Shown here piece by piece: positions 1 through 7,984 of a DNA stretch of 64,000 nt. The position numbers and the translations under genes are program-made. The notes below the pieces were generated by a model, which worked only from the letters and a program-made list of their open reading frames with translations, was not told where the DNA came from and did not search any database. Each line of letters begins with the position of its first letter. The stretch's first letter is position 1. Source of the DNA: Armatimonadota bacterium (GTDB lineage Bacteria; Armatimonadota; Fimbriimonadia; Fimbriimonadales; Fimbriimonadaceae); the NCBI GenBank assembly GCA_016125185.1, contig WGMG01000006.1, positions 1,116,001 to 1,180,000 of the forward strand. The letters are read 5' to 3'.

Positions 1-2
1 TG

Positions 3-611
3 GCCGGTTGGCTCCGCGAGATCGGCGCGCCAACGATCCGGCTTCGGGAGCACGGCCAAGCTCCAATGGAGGACGCCGAAGGACGGCCGAAATTCCTCAA
101 AATGCTCCTGACCGCCGAGGACGGGCGTAAGGTCGTCATGACCGATGGTCGGCGTCTGGCCCGCATCTGGCTGGGTGAGTCCCCCGACAAGGACCAGGCG
201 ATCTCCAAGCTGAGCCGAGACATGTACCTCGACCTACCGACGGCCGAGGAAATCCACGCGAAGGTCGTCAAGAAGAGTGCGCCGATCAAGGCCATTCTGC
301 TCGATCAGGCCGTGTTTGCTGGGGTCGGCAACTGGATTGCCGACGAAGTGCTGTACGTGGCCGGGATTCGACCTTCACGGCTCGGAAACTCGCTCAGCCT
401 CAAGGAGACCGCTAAGCTCCGCGAGGCGATTCGATTCGTCCTCGACCACGCGGTGAGTGTTGGCGCCGACAAAGAGCAGTTCCCGGATACTTGGCTCTTT
501 CACTACCGCTGGGGCGGCACGAAAGGCGATGATCTGATCGAAGGTCAGCCGATCGTGAGAGAGCAGATCGGTGGCCGCACCACCGCGTGGGTGCCTTCGC
601 GGCAGAAATAG
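3..611 (+). CDS. Formamidopyrimidine-DNA glycosylase family protein, 5'-truncated by window edge, zincless finger
   Basis: This is the C-terminal two thirds of an Fpg/Nei family base-excision glycosylase, which removes oxidised bases and nicks the abasic site. The reading frame is open to the left edge, so the N-terminal catalytic proline lies outside the window. The helix-two-turn-helix segment is clear (IKAILLDQAVFAGVGNWIAD, followed by EVLYVAGIRPS). The end of the protein (PIVREQIGGRTTAWVPSRQK) aligns with the family's zinc-finger hairpin and keeps the DNA-contacting GGRTT, but all four zinc cysteines are absent. It is therefore a zincless finger, as known in NEIL1 and plant Fpg proteins. 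Which oxidised bases it prefers cannot be told from this fragment. Confidence 0.88.
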   Translation, partial: AGWLREIGAPTIRLREHGQAPMEDAEGRPKFLKMLLTAEDGRKVVMTDGRRLARIWLGESPDKDQAISKLSRDMYLDLPTAEEIHAKVVKKSAPIKAILLDQAVFAGVGNWIADEVLYVAGIRPSRLGNSLSLKETAKLREAIRFVLDHAVSVGADKEQFPDTWLFHYRWGGTKGDDLIEGQPIVREQIGGRTTAWVPSRQK

Positions 612-612
612 C

Positions 613-642
613 TTTACAAGTAGGTGAGCTTCCAGCTAATCT
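613..642 (+). promoter_or_regulatory. Promoter with leaderless geometry
   Basis: TTTACA at 613-618 and TAATCT at 637-642 are separated by 18 bp. The -10 element ends 6 nt before the GTG start at 649, so the expected transcription start falls on the start codon itself. Confidence 0.5.
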
Positions 643-648
643 GATGGC

Positions 649-1458
649 GTGCAACCGCCACAAAATTACGCCCAGTACCCACGAGGTCATGGTGGACCAG
701 GGCGACCGTATCGCGGACCAGGCGTCTACCTCGACTACATCACCGAATCTTTCCAGATCGTGACGCGAAACGCAGGCGTTTATGTGCTTGGCTCGTTGAT
801 TATCATAGCTATCGTCTACGCCATCAATATTCCAGTTAGCCTACTCAGCAATACGATTGCATATGGATCGCCGCTGGGAACGCCCCGAGCCACAAGACTA
901 GAAGACTTTTTACCGATGATGGCAAAGGCACTTCCGATCAGCATGGTGGCGTCAATCATTCCTGGCGCGATCATGCAGACTCTCTCGACTGGTATCGCTT
1001 TATGCGCCATCGAAGAAGCCGACACCGGAACAACAACCTTCGGAACTCTATTCTCAGGATTCAAGTGCTTCGTACCCCTTATCGGGACAAGCTTCATCTT
1101 TCAGATACTTTCGCTCGTTGGGTTTTGCCTCTGCATTGTTCCGTTCTTCTTCATTGCAGGACTACTTTGCTTTGCTCCTATAATCGTCGTGAAAGAAGGA
1201 TTGGGCCCTATCGCCGCCGTCCAGCGCTCTGTACAATTGTTGGGTCCATTTTGGCTCGCGATGGGCGGATTCTACTTCTTGGCCAGTCTTGTTGGCGGAC
1301 TGGGCATTTGCGCCTGTATAGTCGGGTTCATCTTTACCATGCCGGTCCTCTACGTGTGCATCGGCCTGCATTATCGAGAATTCCGAGGCCCACTGAATCC
1401 AGGATTCCAAGTCGGATACCCAGCAGCTCCGCCCTATGATCAGCCACCGGGACGATAG
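649..1458 (+). CDS. Integral membrane protein, unknown function
   Basis: This encodes a 269-residue membrane protein with a Pro/Gly/Tyr-rich cytoplasmic N-terminus (residues 1-25, PPQNYAQYPRGHGGPGRPYR) and about six hydrophobic segments between residues 40 and 245. The overall architecture resembles DUF975/glycerophosphodiester-phosphodiesterase membrane-domain proteins, but no motif allows a firm family call. The start is a GTG; an overlapping ATG at 644 is out of frame. The gene begins 37 bp after the glycosylase, has its own promoter-like sequence and is followed closely by the convergent murQ gene. No function is assigned. Confidence 0.75.
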   Translation: MQPPQNYAQYPRGHGGPGRPYRGPGVYLDYITESFQIVTRNAGVYVLGSLIIIAIVYAINIPVSLLSNTIAYGSPLGTPRATRLEDFLPMMAKALPISMVASIIPGAIMQTLSTGIALCAIEEADTGTTTFGTLFSGFKCFVPLIGTSFIFQILSLVGFCLCIVPFFFIAGLLCFAPIIVVKEGLGPIAAVQRSVQLLGPFWLAMGGFYFLASLVGGLGICACIVGFIFTMPVLYVCIGLHYREFRGPLNPGFQVGYPAAPPYDQPPGR

Positions 1459-1461
1459 AAG

Positions 1462-2232
1462 TTAGACTTCGACCTTCTTCAGCGCTTCGAGGGCGGCTCG
1501 AATGTTGTAATCACACTTTTCGAGCTGCTCTCGGGCTTCGTCCTTGGTGGCATTCGACAATTCGCACACGATGCGTACGCACCGTTCGCGGAGCTTCTTG
1601 TTCTTGGCCTTGACATCGATCATCAGATTCTCGATGACCTTTCCGTTGAGGACCATCGCCCCGGTTGAAATTCGGTTTAGCGCCAGCTTTTGCGAGGTGC
1701 CGGCCTTGAGCCTGGTCGAGCCCGTAAGGACCTCGGGGCCGGTATCCAGGAGGATGCCGAGGTCGGCGGCTTCCAAAAGTGGCGTGTTCTTGTTGTTCGA
1801 GATTCCGCAGGTCCACGACCCCTTTTGGCGGGCATGCTTGATCGCCGACACGACGAACGCGGTGGAACCGCTGGCGGCCAGGCCAATAACCACGTCTCGC
1901 GGGCCAACGCCCATGAGGTTGAGAATCTGGATCGACGCCGTCGGGTCATCTTCGGCGTCTTCGACTGCCTTCTCAGTGGCGGCAGAGCCACCCGAGACGA
2001 TGGCAATGAATCGATCCGGCTCGATACCGAATGTCGGCGGCATTTCGGCCGCGTCGGCGGTCGCGATCCGGCCGCTGGTACCCGAGCCGATGTAGAAAAT
2101 TCGTCCACCCTCGGCAAACGCCTTCGCCACGTGCTCCATCGCCTCGGCAATGCCCTCTTGGGCTCCCTGCATGGCGCGGAAGACATGATATTCCTCCTCA
2201 TCCATCAGGCGCACGATTTCGCGCGCGTTCAT
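1462..2232 (-). CDS. murQ: N-acetylmuramic acid 6-phosphate etherase
   Basis: MurQ cleaves the lactyl ether of MurNAc-6-phosphate to give GlcNAc-6-phosphate and lactate during cell-wall recycling. The SIS domain is recognisable (YIGSGTSGRIATADAAEMPP near residues 47-66, GLAASGSTAFV near 118, and LKAGTSQKLALNRIS near 176). The coordinates use the first ATG, giving 256 residues against a usual length of about 300. The frame carries clear MurQ homology further upstream (TEARNPRSYGLDQ before MNAREIVRL) as far as 2280, where an in-frame TGA lies at 2283-2281. No ATG, GTG or TTG exists in that stretch, so initiation is unusual (see findings). It follows the sugar kinase gene directly, which supports a MurNAc-recycling operon. 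Confidence 0.93.
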   Translation of the reverse strand: MNAREIVRLMDEEEYHVFRAMQGAQEGIAEAMEHVAKAFAEGGRIFYIGSGTSGRIATADAAEMPPTFGIEPDRFIAIVSGGSAATEKAVEDAEDDPTASIQILNLMGVGPRDVVIGLAASGSTAFVVSAIKHARQKGSWTCGISNNKNTPLLEAADLGILLDTGPEVLTGSTRLKAGTSQKLALNRISTGAMVLNGKVIENLMIDVKAKNKKLRERCVRIVCELSNATKDEAREQLEKCDYNIRAALEALKKVEV

Positions 2233-2266
2233 CTGATCCAGGCCGTATGAGCGTGGATTCCGAGCT

Positions 2267-3163
2267 TCAGTTGCGATGATTCATCTCCTTTGCTAATTCA
2301 ACTGCGCCGTAAAGCGGCGGCTTTGTAAGCTTTCTAATATCGAACTCGACATGCGGCAGTTCGGTTTCAAGAATCTGCCGAAACGTGTCCTTAAACATGC
2401 TGGATGACTTCCAGACTCCGCCGCTGAGCGAGACGGTAAGAGTCCGGCTGGTCGCGTGGTGCTCCTGCACGTGCTTGACGAAAATCTTGGCCAACTGGCC
2501 GGTGTGCTTCTGCACGCACTCCAGCGCATAGGCGCGGCCTTCGGTGGCATCGTGCCCCAGAGCCTTCACCAATCGGGCGAGAATGGTCGCTGGAGAGGGC
2601 GCTTTGTAGATGCCGGTGATGATGGTGGTTTCCTCAAGCGAGCCAAACACCTCTTCGATGTTGCGCTTTGCAGCCTCGCTGAGTGCATCCGGGTTATGGA
2701 GGAACGTCAGAATAACTTCACGGCCAAATTTGTACCCAGACCCTTCGTCGCCGAGAATATAGCCGCGTCCACCGCTTTTCACGATGCGACCGTTGTCTCG
2801 GGAGCAGATCAGAGAACCGGTCCCGGCGATGACGCAGACGTCGGCGGCATCGGAAGCGAACAGGGCGGCTGTGTAATCCGGCTCGGCGCGAAACGAACGA
2901 GAGTCGGGAAACGTGTCCCGCAGAATGCCGATTCCTCGGTCGCGGACGCTGTCGTTGATGAGCCCAGCGAAACAGCCGCAGACGTAATCGGGAACCGGAC
3001 AGCCTTTGGTGGCGTTCGTCAGGTTCTTTCGCAGACGTCCTTCCGGGGTGCTGACAAGGTTTGCCGCGCCGCTTTGACCTTGAAATAGAATCTTGCCGCT
3101 ATCGTCGACTGCAAGGACTCGGCTGGACGATCCCCCGCAATCGAGACCAACGTAGATGCTCAT
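2267..3163 (-). CDS. BadF/BadG/BcrA/BcrD-type N-acetylhexosamine kinase (MurK/NagK-like)
   Basis: This 298-residue protein belongs to the actin-fold ASKHA sugar-kinase group. The N-terminal phosphate-1 motif is GLDCGGSSSRV (residues 6-16), the second phosphate loop is VCVIAGTGSLICS (about 110-122) and a glycine-rich adenosine motif is SLSGGV (about 247). Relatives phosphorylate N-acetylglucosamine or N-acetylmuramic acid. Because murQ lies immediately downstream, a MurNAc or GlcNAc/MurNAc kinase feeding the etherase is the likely role. That substrate assignment is inferred from context only. The 3' end carries the AAGGAG-type ribosome-binding sequence that would serve murQ. Confidence 0.88.
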   Translation of the reverse strand: MSIYVGLDCGGSSSRVLAVDDSGKILFQGQSGAANLVSTPEGRLRKNLTNATKGCPVPDYVCGCFAGLINDSVRDRGIGILRDTFPDSRSFRAEPDYTAALFASDAADVCVIAGTGSLICSRDNGRIVKSGGRGYILGDEGSGYKFGREVILTFLHNPDALSEAAKRNIEEVFGSLEETTIITGIYKAPSPATILARLVKALGHDATEGRAYALECVQKHTGQLAKIFVKHVQEHHATSRTLTVSLSGGVWKSSSMFKDTFRQILETELPHVEFDIRKLTKPPLYGAVELAKEMNHRN

Positions 3164-3196
3164 TTAGGACTAAAATGTTACCTTGAACACTTCGAT

Positions 3197-4867
3197 ATGA
3201 TGCGGCTTTTCGCTTTCCTGCTCGGTCTTCTCCTCGCGGCAGGGGCGGCGTTCGCTAATCGCGCTATCGTGTTCATCTCACCCAGCGACGCCGGACCGGC
3301 GGTGAGCCCGGAGACGGTGACGCATCCACTATGGGTGCTTTGGCCCGCGGCCACCGATGGCAGTGGAGTCAATCAGCTCGCGGCGATCGCCACCAAGAGT
3401 TCGCCTTCGGTGTCGGTAGAGAACTTCCGATTCAGCCCCGATGGCCCGGATCGGTTCGTTAATCGAGTCAGTGACTCGCTGGCGCGGTTTGGCTTGCCGC
3501 TAGATCGCAACGACGACCACCTGCAGGTTCTGTCGGCTACCAACGAAGGGGTGGATCAAGGCATTTTGGCGATGGGTGCCTGCCTTGGTCAATCCGTCGA
3601 ACTCGCCCACCTACCGGACGGGAAAGGTGTGACCTATCTTGCGCATGTGCGCTCATGGAACGATGTGGCCGAGCTCTCGCGCAAATTAACGGATCGAACC
3701 TTAGTGGTCGAGTTTCCACCGCCCTACAACCGGCGCTACAGCCGCCTTTGGATCTATGAACGAGGGAAGGCTGTAATCGATCTGCCGGTTGGGGTCATCG
3801 AGGCGAAGAATCTCACAACCATGCCGCCGAGGGAAGTCGCACAATGGCCAGAGGTGAAAAATCCGGGTGAATCCATGCATTCTGGGGCGCCAGACCGGTG
3901 GCTGGCTGTTGGCGAGATCGAGCCGTACGTACGGGTTGGCGTCTACGTGCTGATTTGGATCGCCTCGTTCGTGTCGCTTTGGTTCTTGTCGCAGGAAAAG
4001 TCCGGGACTGCCTCGCGCATCCCGTTCTACTTGGTTTTCAGCCTCTTCTTCGCGTTCGAGGCACTTCATCTCGTACTCCCTTGGACGGGCATTGGTCTCT
4101 GGTGGCTGTGGACTCCACTCCTGACGGCTGGCTGGACGGGCTTGCTGATCTTGGCCGACAGCAAACTTGGTACCGAAGATCAGAACATATTTGTCGGCAT
4201 CGTAGCGTTCTCGTTGATCGCCTTATCGCTGTTCCAAAGCGAAGGATCGCCGTTTTCCGAGCTTTATTCGCAGGGGCGAGACTTTACGGTCGCCTTAGAA
4301 TCCTTTCAGCTTTTCGCAGCTTCGGCGATCTTGGTCACCATGAGGGGACGAAGTGGTCCGGCTTGGACGCTGTCCTTCCTGGCTTTGCCCCTGATCATGG
4401 TTCGCGCCATTGCTCCAAGTCAATTCGTTTTGTTAGTCGTAGGGATTCTCTGTCTCACTGTGATCATTGGCCGAGCTTGGTCATACGTCGGCGGCGGTCT
4501 GCTGACACTGACGTACTTCATCGGCATTGGTCTTGCGGGCGGGCATCCGGTTTGGAGAACCTACGTGCCAGTTACCAGCGGTCCACAGCCTCTCAACTAC
4601 TTCGAGATCGTGCATCAACTCTTCAAGCCGGAGTTCGGTATCGCGATCCTGGCTTTGCTATTCGGAATCGTGTTCGCGTCGCGATTCGGAGCTCACCGGC
4701 TCCGCAAGGCTTGGTACGACCTACCGACGATTCGGCCACTCGTGCGAATCCTTCCGGCCACGTTGGTAGCGGCGTTCCTAATCCCAAGCGCCATCGCGGT
4801 CCTACCGTGGATGGTCGCTTTCCTGTATCTGTTCTGGACCCAGGAAGCGCTTCGCCAGTTAACTTAG
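3197..4867 (+). CDS. Signal-peptide-bearing polytopic membrane protein, unknown
   Basis: This is a 556-residue protein. Residues 1-20 form a signal peptide ending AGAAFA. Residues 21 to about 230 form a soluble, presumably periplasmic domain. About eight to ten hydrophobic helices occupy residues 235-550 (for example VGVYVLIWIASFVSLWFL and the final AVLPWMVAFLYLFW). The layout, an extracytoplasmic domain followed by a membrane block, resembles polysaccharide-handling or DUF5693-like proteins, but no diagnostic motif was found. It is divergent from the sugar-kinase gene, with 33 bp between the two start codons, and ends convergent with the M61 peptidase gene with a 4-bp overlap. Function unknown. 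Confidence 0.75.
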   Translation: MMRLFAFLLGLLLAAGAAFANRAIVFISPSDAGPAVSPETVTHPLWVLWPAATDGSGVNQLAAIATKSSPSVSVENFRFSPDGPDRFVNRVSDSLARFGLPLDRNDDHLQVLSATNEGVDQGILAMGACLGQSVELAHLPDGKGVTYLAHVRSWNDVAELSRKLTDRTLVVEFPPPYNRRYSRLWIYERGKAVIDLPVGVIEAKNLTTMPPREVAQWPEVKNPGESMHSGAPDRWLAVGEIEPYVRVGVYVLIWIASFVSLWFLSQEKSGTASRIPFYLVFSLFFAFEALHLVLPWTGIGLWWLWTPLLTAGWTGLLILADSKLGTEDQNIFVGIVAFSLIALSLFQSEGSPFSELYSQGRDFTVALESFQLFAASAILVTMRGRSGPAWTLSFLALPLIMVRAIAPSQFVLLVVGILCLTVIIGRAWSYVGGGLLTLTYFIGIGLAGGHPVWRTYVPVTSGPQPLNYFEIVHQLFKPEFGIAILALLFGIVFASRFGAHRLRKAWYDLPTIRPLVRILPATLVAAFLIPSAIAVLPWMVAFLYLFWTQEALRQLT

Positions 4868-6573
4868 TTCGGAATCGTGAGCCATTCCTTCAGGCGTTGC
4901 TTTTCTTCTGGTGTGGCAAATGGATTCGGTCGAAGTCGATAGTCGCTGGCTCGATAGGTTCGCCCCGGCAGGATGAACGTCAGCTTCTTGCCGTCGCGAT
5001 CCACATGGACCTCGACGTTGCGTTGTTCAGTCAATTTCGCATACTCCACCAAGTCGCCGTCTCTCAATCCTTCGTCGAGATTCGAAGGCGTCGCGTTTGT
5101 TACTCGGTCGTTGTCGTCCACCAGGTACAGCGGATCGGTGTAGGTTTGGTCCGGCACCGTCAATCGAAGACCAAGCATCTTGACGAGGTCGTAGGGTAGC
5201 GCTAATGTGGAGCGGACCATTCCGTCATAGATCGGACCGTACTTATCGGACGTCAGCTCAATGATTCCTTGCTTGATCGCGTCGTCTTGGAAGCCTGGAT
5301 TCGGGAGCTTATATTTGGCGTAAAACGACCGCATGAGGTCATCCAGCGAGTGTTTGCCTTGGGTCGTGCCGCGAATGTAGGCATCCGAAAGAAGGCCGAC
5401 AATCAGGCCTTTGTTGTAATACGAAAGATCCCCGTAGCCGAAGCCGCCGCCTTCCCACGTCTTGCGACAAACTTCTTCAAGCGTCAACTGCGTGCGAGTG
5501 CGGCTGTTCTGCACATCCTCGATCTGGTTGGCGTACTCGTCCAGTAGCTGAGAGCGGGAGAGGAATCCGGCTTGGTAGGCGTGAAGCTGAGCGTAGTAGT
5601 CGGTGACGCCCTCGCTGAACCAAATGTTCGGGCTCCGCTGTTCCTTGGTGTAGTCGAACGGACCAAGAATCCATGGCCGAATCTGCTTGACGTTCCACGC
5701 GTGGAAATATTCGTGGGTGGCCAGCGCGTCGAGGTGGATCGTCTCGGTGTTGGCCACCGCGATGACGTTGCAAGCACGGTGCTCGAGACCACCGGCAAAG
5801 TCGCCAACTTCGAGGTGCACGAAGTAGATGTACTTCTTGAAGCTCGCTCCACCAAACATGCGAAGGGCGGGAAGGGAACCGCGCTTCAGCCGCTCGGTCT
5901 CCGCGTCGATGTCGCACTTCGGGGTCGGATCTGCCACCCAAATCACTTCATAGGGAATGTTGTTGACGGTGAAGTGCTTGCGGATGAACAGACCCATCTG
6001 AATCGGGTTATCGATGAATTCGTCGTAGCCATCCGCGGAGTAGGTCCCCTTGCCATCCGTTGTCATGGCGGTGGCCAAATCCCAACCCTCAGGAAGGTCG
6101 AACGTTGCCCGGCACGGGTCCTTCAGGTGACCCTCGGCAAACATGAAGGCCGACGCGCCATTGATAAAGCCCAGATTCGCCCGCAAATGGGACCGGAAGA
6201 AGCCGAGGCCCGCGTCGTTCGCGCGGATACGATAGCTGATCGTGATCGGCTTTTGGTCAGGATCGTCAATCTTGTATCCCCGCGAATCGACCTTTTGGAC
6301 CTTCAACTGATTGCCGTCCGAGTCGTACGGGTGGAAGTCGTAAAGCTGCTTGTCGTAGTCGAGAATGAAGTAGAACCCCGGGCACCAAGCCGGAATTCGC
6401 ACCGTCTCCGTCTTCTGCGGGTTGGTGATCGTCATCCGAATCGCGAAGGACTTGGAGGCCGGATTCGGTTTGACGTTGTACTCGATGTCGGCGTGCGCGA
6501 TCGCGCTGGAGATCACCGCGAATGCGACTAGGAGTACCTTCGTCAGGGATGTAGATTTCATTCTTCCGCTCAT
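4864..6573 (-). CDS. M61 family metallopeptidase (glycyl aminopeptidase-like) with PDZ domain
   Basis: This is a secreted zinc aminopeptidase-like protein of about 569 residues. A signal peptide (KSTSLTKVLLVAFAVISSA) ends near AHA. A beta-rich N-terminal domain is followed by the thermolysin-fold catalytic site HEYFHAWNVKQIRP, and the third zinc ligand is the glutamate of WFSEGVTDYY about 30 residues later. A PDZ-like region lies near the C-terminus (RDGDLVEYAKLTEQRNVEVHV contains the core). M61 enzymes prefer N-terminal glycine or alanine. The ATG at 6573 is chosen because a TAGTAT -10-like element lies 8 nt upstream; ATG at 6561 is also possible and would still keep the signal peptide. Confidence 0.9.
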   Translation of the reverse strand: MSGRMKSTSLTKVLLVAFAVISSAIAHADIEYNVKPNPASKSFAIRMTITNPQKTETVRIPAWCPGFYFILDYDKQLYDFHPYDSDGNQLKVQKVDSRGYKIDDPDQKPITISYRIRANDAGLGFFRSHLRANLGFINGASAFMFAEGHLKDPCRATFDLPEGWDLATAMTTDGKGTYSADGYDEFIDNPIQMGLFIRKHFTVNNIPYEVIWVADPTPKCDIDAETERLKRGSLPALRMFGGASFKKYIYFVHLEVGDFAGGLEHRACNVIAVANTETIHLDALATHEYFHAWNVKQIRPWILGPFDYTKEQRSPNIWFSEGVTDYYAQLHAYQAGFLSRSQLLDEYANQIEDVQNSRTRTQLTLEEVCRKTWEGGGFGYGDLSYYNKGLIVGLLSDAYIRGTTQGKHSLDDLMRSFYAKYKLPNPGFQDDAIKQGIIELTSDKYGPIYDGMVRSTLALPYDLVKMLGLRLTVPDQTYTDPLYLVDDNDRVTNATPSNLDEGLRDGDLVEYAKLTEQRNVEVHVDRDGKKLTFILPGRTYRASDYRLRPNPFATPEEKQRLKEWLTIPN

Positions 6574-6627
6574 TCTGACGGATACTAATCGACTGGGATA
6601 CCCCAAAAGGTTCCCAATCGCGAGATT

Positions 6628-7437
6628 TTAGGCGAAGTAGGTCTTTAGATTGGCGATGGCCTGCTTGTAGTCGGCGGGTTCAAAATCGCGGCACTCGAGG
6701 CTGACGCGGTCATCATAGCCGAGCTCGAGTAGACGAGCGAAGAAACCTTCCAGCATGGAGTCGTTTGGCTGGGGAAAGCGGCGACCTTCCAACTGGGCGA
6801 GGTGAAGGTGGGTCGGTTTGTGCGGCAGTTGGTCCGCCCAAAACTCCTTGCTCGGCGTATCGAGGCCGCCCTCACGACCATTGGTGTCCCACTCGTGGAG
6901 GATATGGAAGGCGTCGGCGGTGTAGCCGATCTTGTGCTTGGCCAAAACGCGGGAAAAGGTGGCGCAGTCGGTACCGACGTTTGTCTCGGACCTCTCCAGG
7001 GATTCGGGAGCTGGAATAGGGGTTCGATACTGAGTTGCGTAGTCAAAAAAGGTCATGTACCGAGCGAAGACTTCCTCCGGAGAGTCGGCTCCTGCCCAGG
7101 TATCGACCAAGGCGGAAGATTCGAAAGGGAAGTGGATGTCGTCGGGACACCGACGCTGATTCCCGCTCCCAATCACGGCCACCTGAACTCCGAGTTCGTG
7201 GAGCCTCGGTTTGGCAATGTCGAAATAGGGAATGATCAGGCTACGGAGTGCATGATCGAACATGCGGAAGTGGCCGGGAAAGAAAAGGTTACACGCCTCG
7301 ATTGGCAACCCTTGGTACGGCGTCGTGTCCCACGGGTCTCTGGTCGCAATTTCGGAGACCGAAAGCTCGACGTAGTCGAATCCAGCCTCGACGGCAAGGG
7401 GCGCTTTCTCCAGTGAAATGCAAATCCCGACTTTCAT
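6628..7437 (-). CDS. Sugar phosphate isomerase/epimerase family protein (xylose isomerase-like TIM barrel)
   Basis: This 269-residue protein has the xylose-isomerase-like TIM barrel layout. It starts MKVGICISLEKAPLAVEAGFDYVELSV in typical fashion (metal-site glutamate in YVEL), has an Asp/His segment YTADAFHILHEW, the His pair THLHLAQ, and ends with VSLECRDFEP, the expected final metal-binding glutamate strand. Members interconvert sugars or sugar acids, or act on inositols; the exact substrate cannot be deduced. It is monocistronic in context. A TAACAT -10-like sequence lies 10 nt upstream of the start. Confidence 0.82.
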   Translation of the reverse strand: MKVGICISLEKAPLAVEAGFDYVELSVSEIATRDPWDTTPYQGLPIEACNLFFPGHFRMFDHALRSLIIPYFDIAKPRLHELGVQVAVIGSGNQRRCPDDIHFPFESSALVDTWAGADSPEEVFARYMTFFDYATQYRTPIPAPESLERSETNVGTDCATFSRVLAKHKIGYTADAFHILHEWDTNGREGGLDTPSKEFWADQLPHKPTHLHLAQLEGRRFPQPNDSMLEGFFARLLELGYDDRVSLECRDFEPADYKQAIANLKTYFA

Positions 7438-7468
7438 CTTTTGGGCGATGTTACCATTGCTTATCGAA

Positions 7469-7520
7469 CCCCTCCCCTTTTCGCGAAGCTAAAGGGGGAG
7501 GGGCAGGGGTGGGGGTCACC
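7469..7520. repeat. Left G/C-rich hairpin and inverted-repeat arm of the DUF559 unit
   Basis: CCCCTCCCCTTT (7469-7480) pairs with AAAGGGGGAGGGG (7491-7503). The adjoining sequence to 7520 (GGGGTGGGGGTCACC) is an imperfect inverted copy of the sequence at 7928-7954 on the other side of the DUF559 gene. The stop codon of that gene lies inside this arm (7516-7518). Confidence 0.7.
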
Positions 7521-7923
7521 AGTGATCGGCCAATTCTTGTCCCCGCTGAAGAGCCCGCGAATCGCAAATGATGCGGAGTCGAGACACCCACTCATGAACT
7601 CCAACCCCGCTCTCATCGAAGAGTTCGAGACTTGGGATTCGGATTGTAAGGATGCCTTTTTCCAGGAGAAACTCATCGCGCCGTCTGTCGCGACTGCGAG
7701 TCAAAGAATGTTGTTCGCCGTCGACCTCGATGCAAAGCCTGAGCTTAGGGCAGTAGAAGTCAAGGGCATAGGGGCCAAGTGGGTGTTGTCGCCTGAACTT
7801 AAAGCCGATGGCCTTGTCCGAAAGGTACCGCCACAGAAGCTTCTCCGATTCACTCATTTCCGAGCGCAATTTGCGCACTCGCTCAATGTTTTCGGGATTG
7901 AGATTTCGTTCCTTTTCCCTCAT
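7516..7923 (-). CDS. DUF559 domain protein (very-short-patch-repair-like endonuclease fold)
   Basis: This 135-residue protein carries the DUF559 domain, a restriction-endonuclease-like fold related to Vsr. Typical elements are the N-terminal RKLRSEMSESEKLLWRYL, then IGFKFRRQHPLGPYALDFYCP (the PD-(D/E)xK strand with the catalytic Asp) and LCIEVDGEQH (the glutamate strand). The function of the family is not established experimentally as far as I know. The start is the ATG at 7921-7923, because the upstream codons lie in repeat sequence. The gene fills the space between two inverted G/C-rich arms, with the stop codon inside one and the start 4 nt from the other. It therefore looks like a compact mobile or hitch-hiking unit rather than a normal resident gene. 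Confidence 0.85.
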   Translation of the reverse strand: MREKERNLNPENIERVRKLRSEMSESEKLLWRYLSDKAIGFKFRRQHPLGPYALDFYCPKLRLCIEVDGEQHSLTRSRDRRRDEFLLEKGILTIRIPSLELFDESGVGVHEWVSRLRIICDSRALQRGQELADHW

Positions 7924-7927
7924 GGCC

Positions 7928-7974
7928 GCTGACCCCCATCCCAACCCTTCCCCCTAACACATAAAGGGGAAGGG
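7928..7974. repeat. Right G/C-rich hairpin and inverted-repeat arm of the DUF559 unit
   Basis: GCTGACCCCCATCCCAACCC begins an arm (7928-7954) that is an imperfect reverse complement of 7495-7520. Nested within it, CCCTTCCCCCT (7945-7955) pairs with AAAGGGGAAGGG (7963-7974) to form a hairpin matching the one on the left side. Confidence 0.7.
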
Positions 7975-7984
7975 CAAACGGTTC

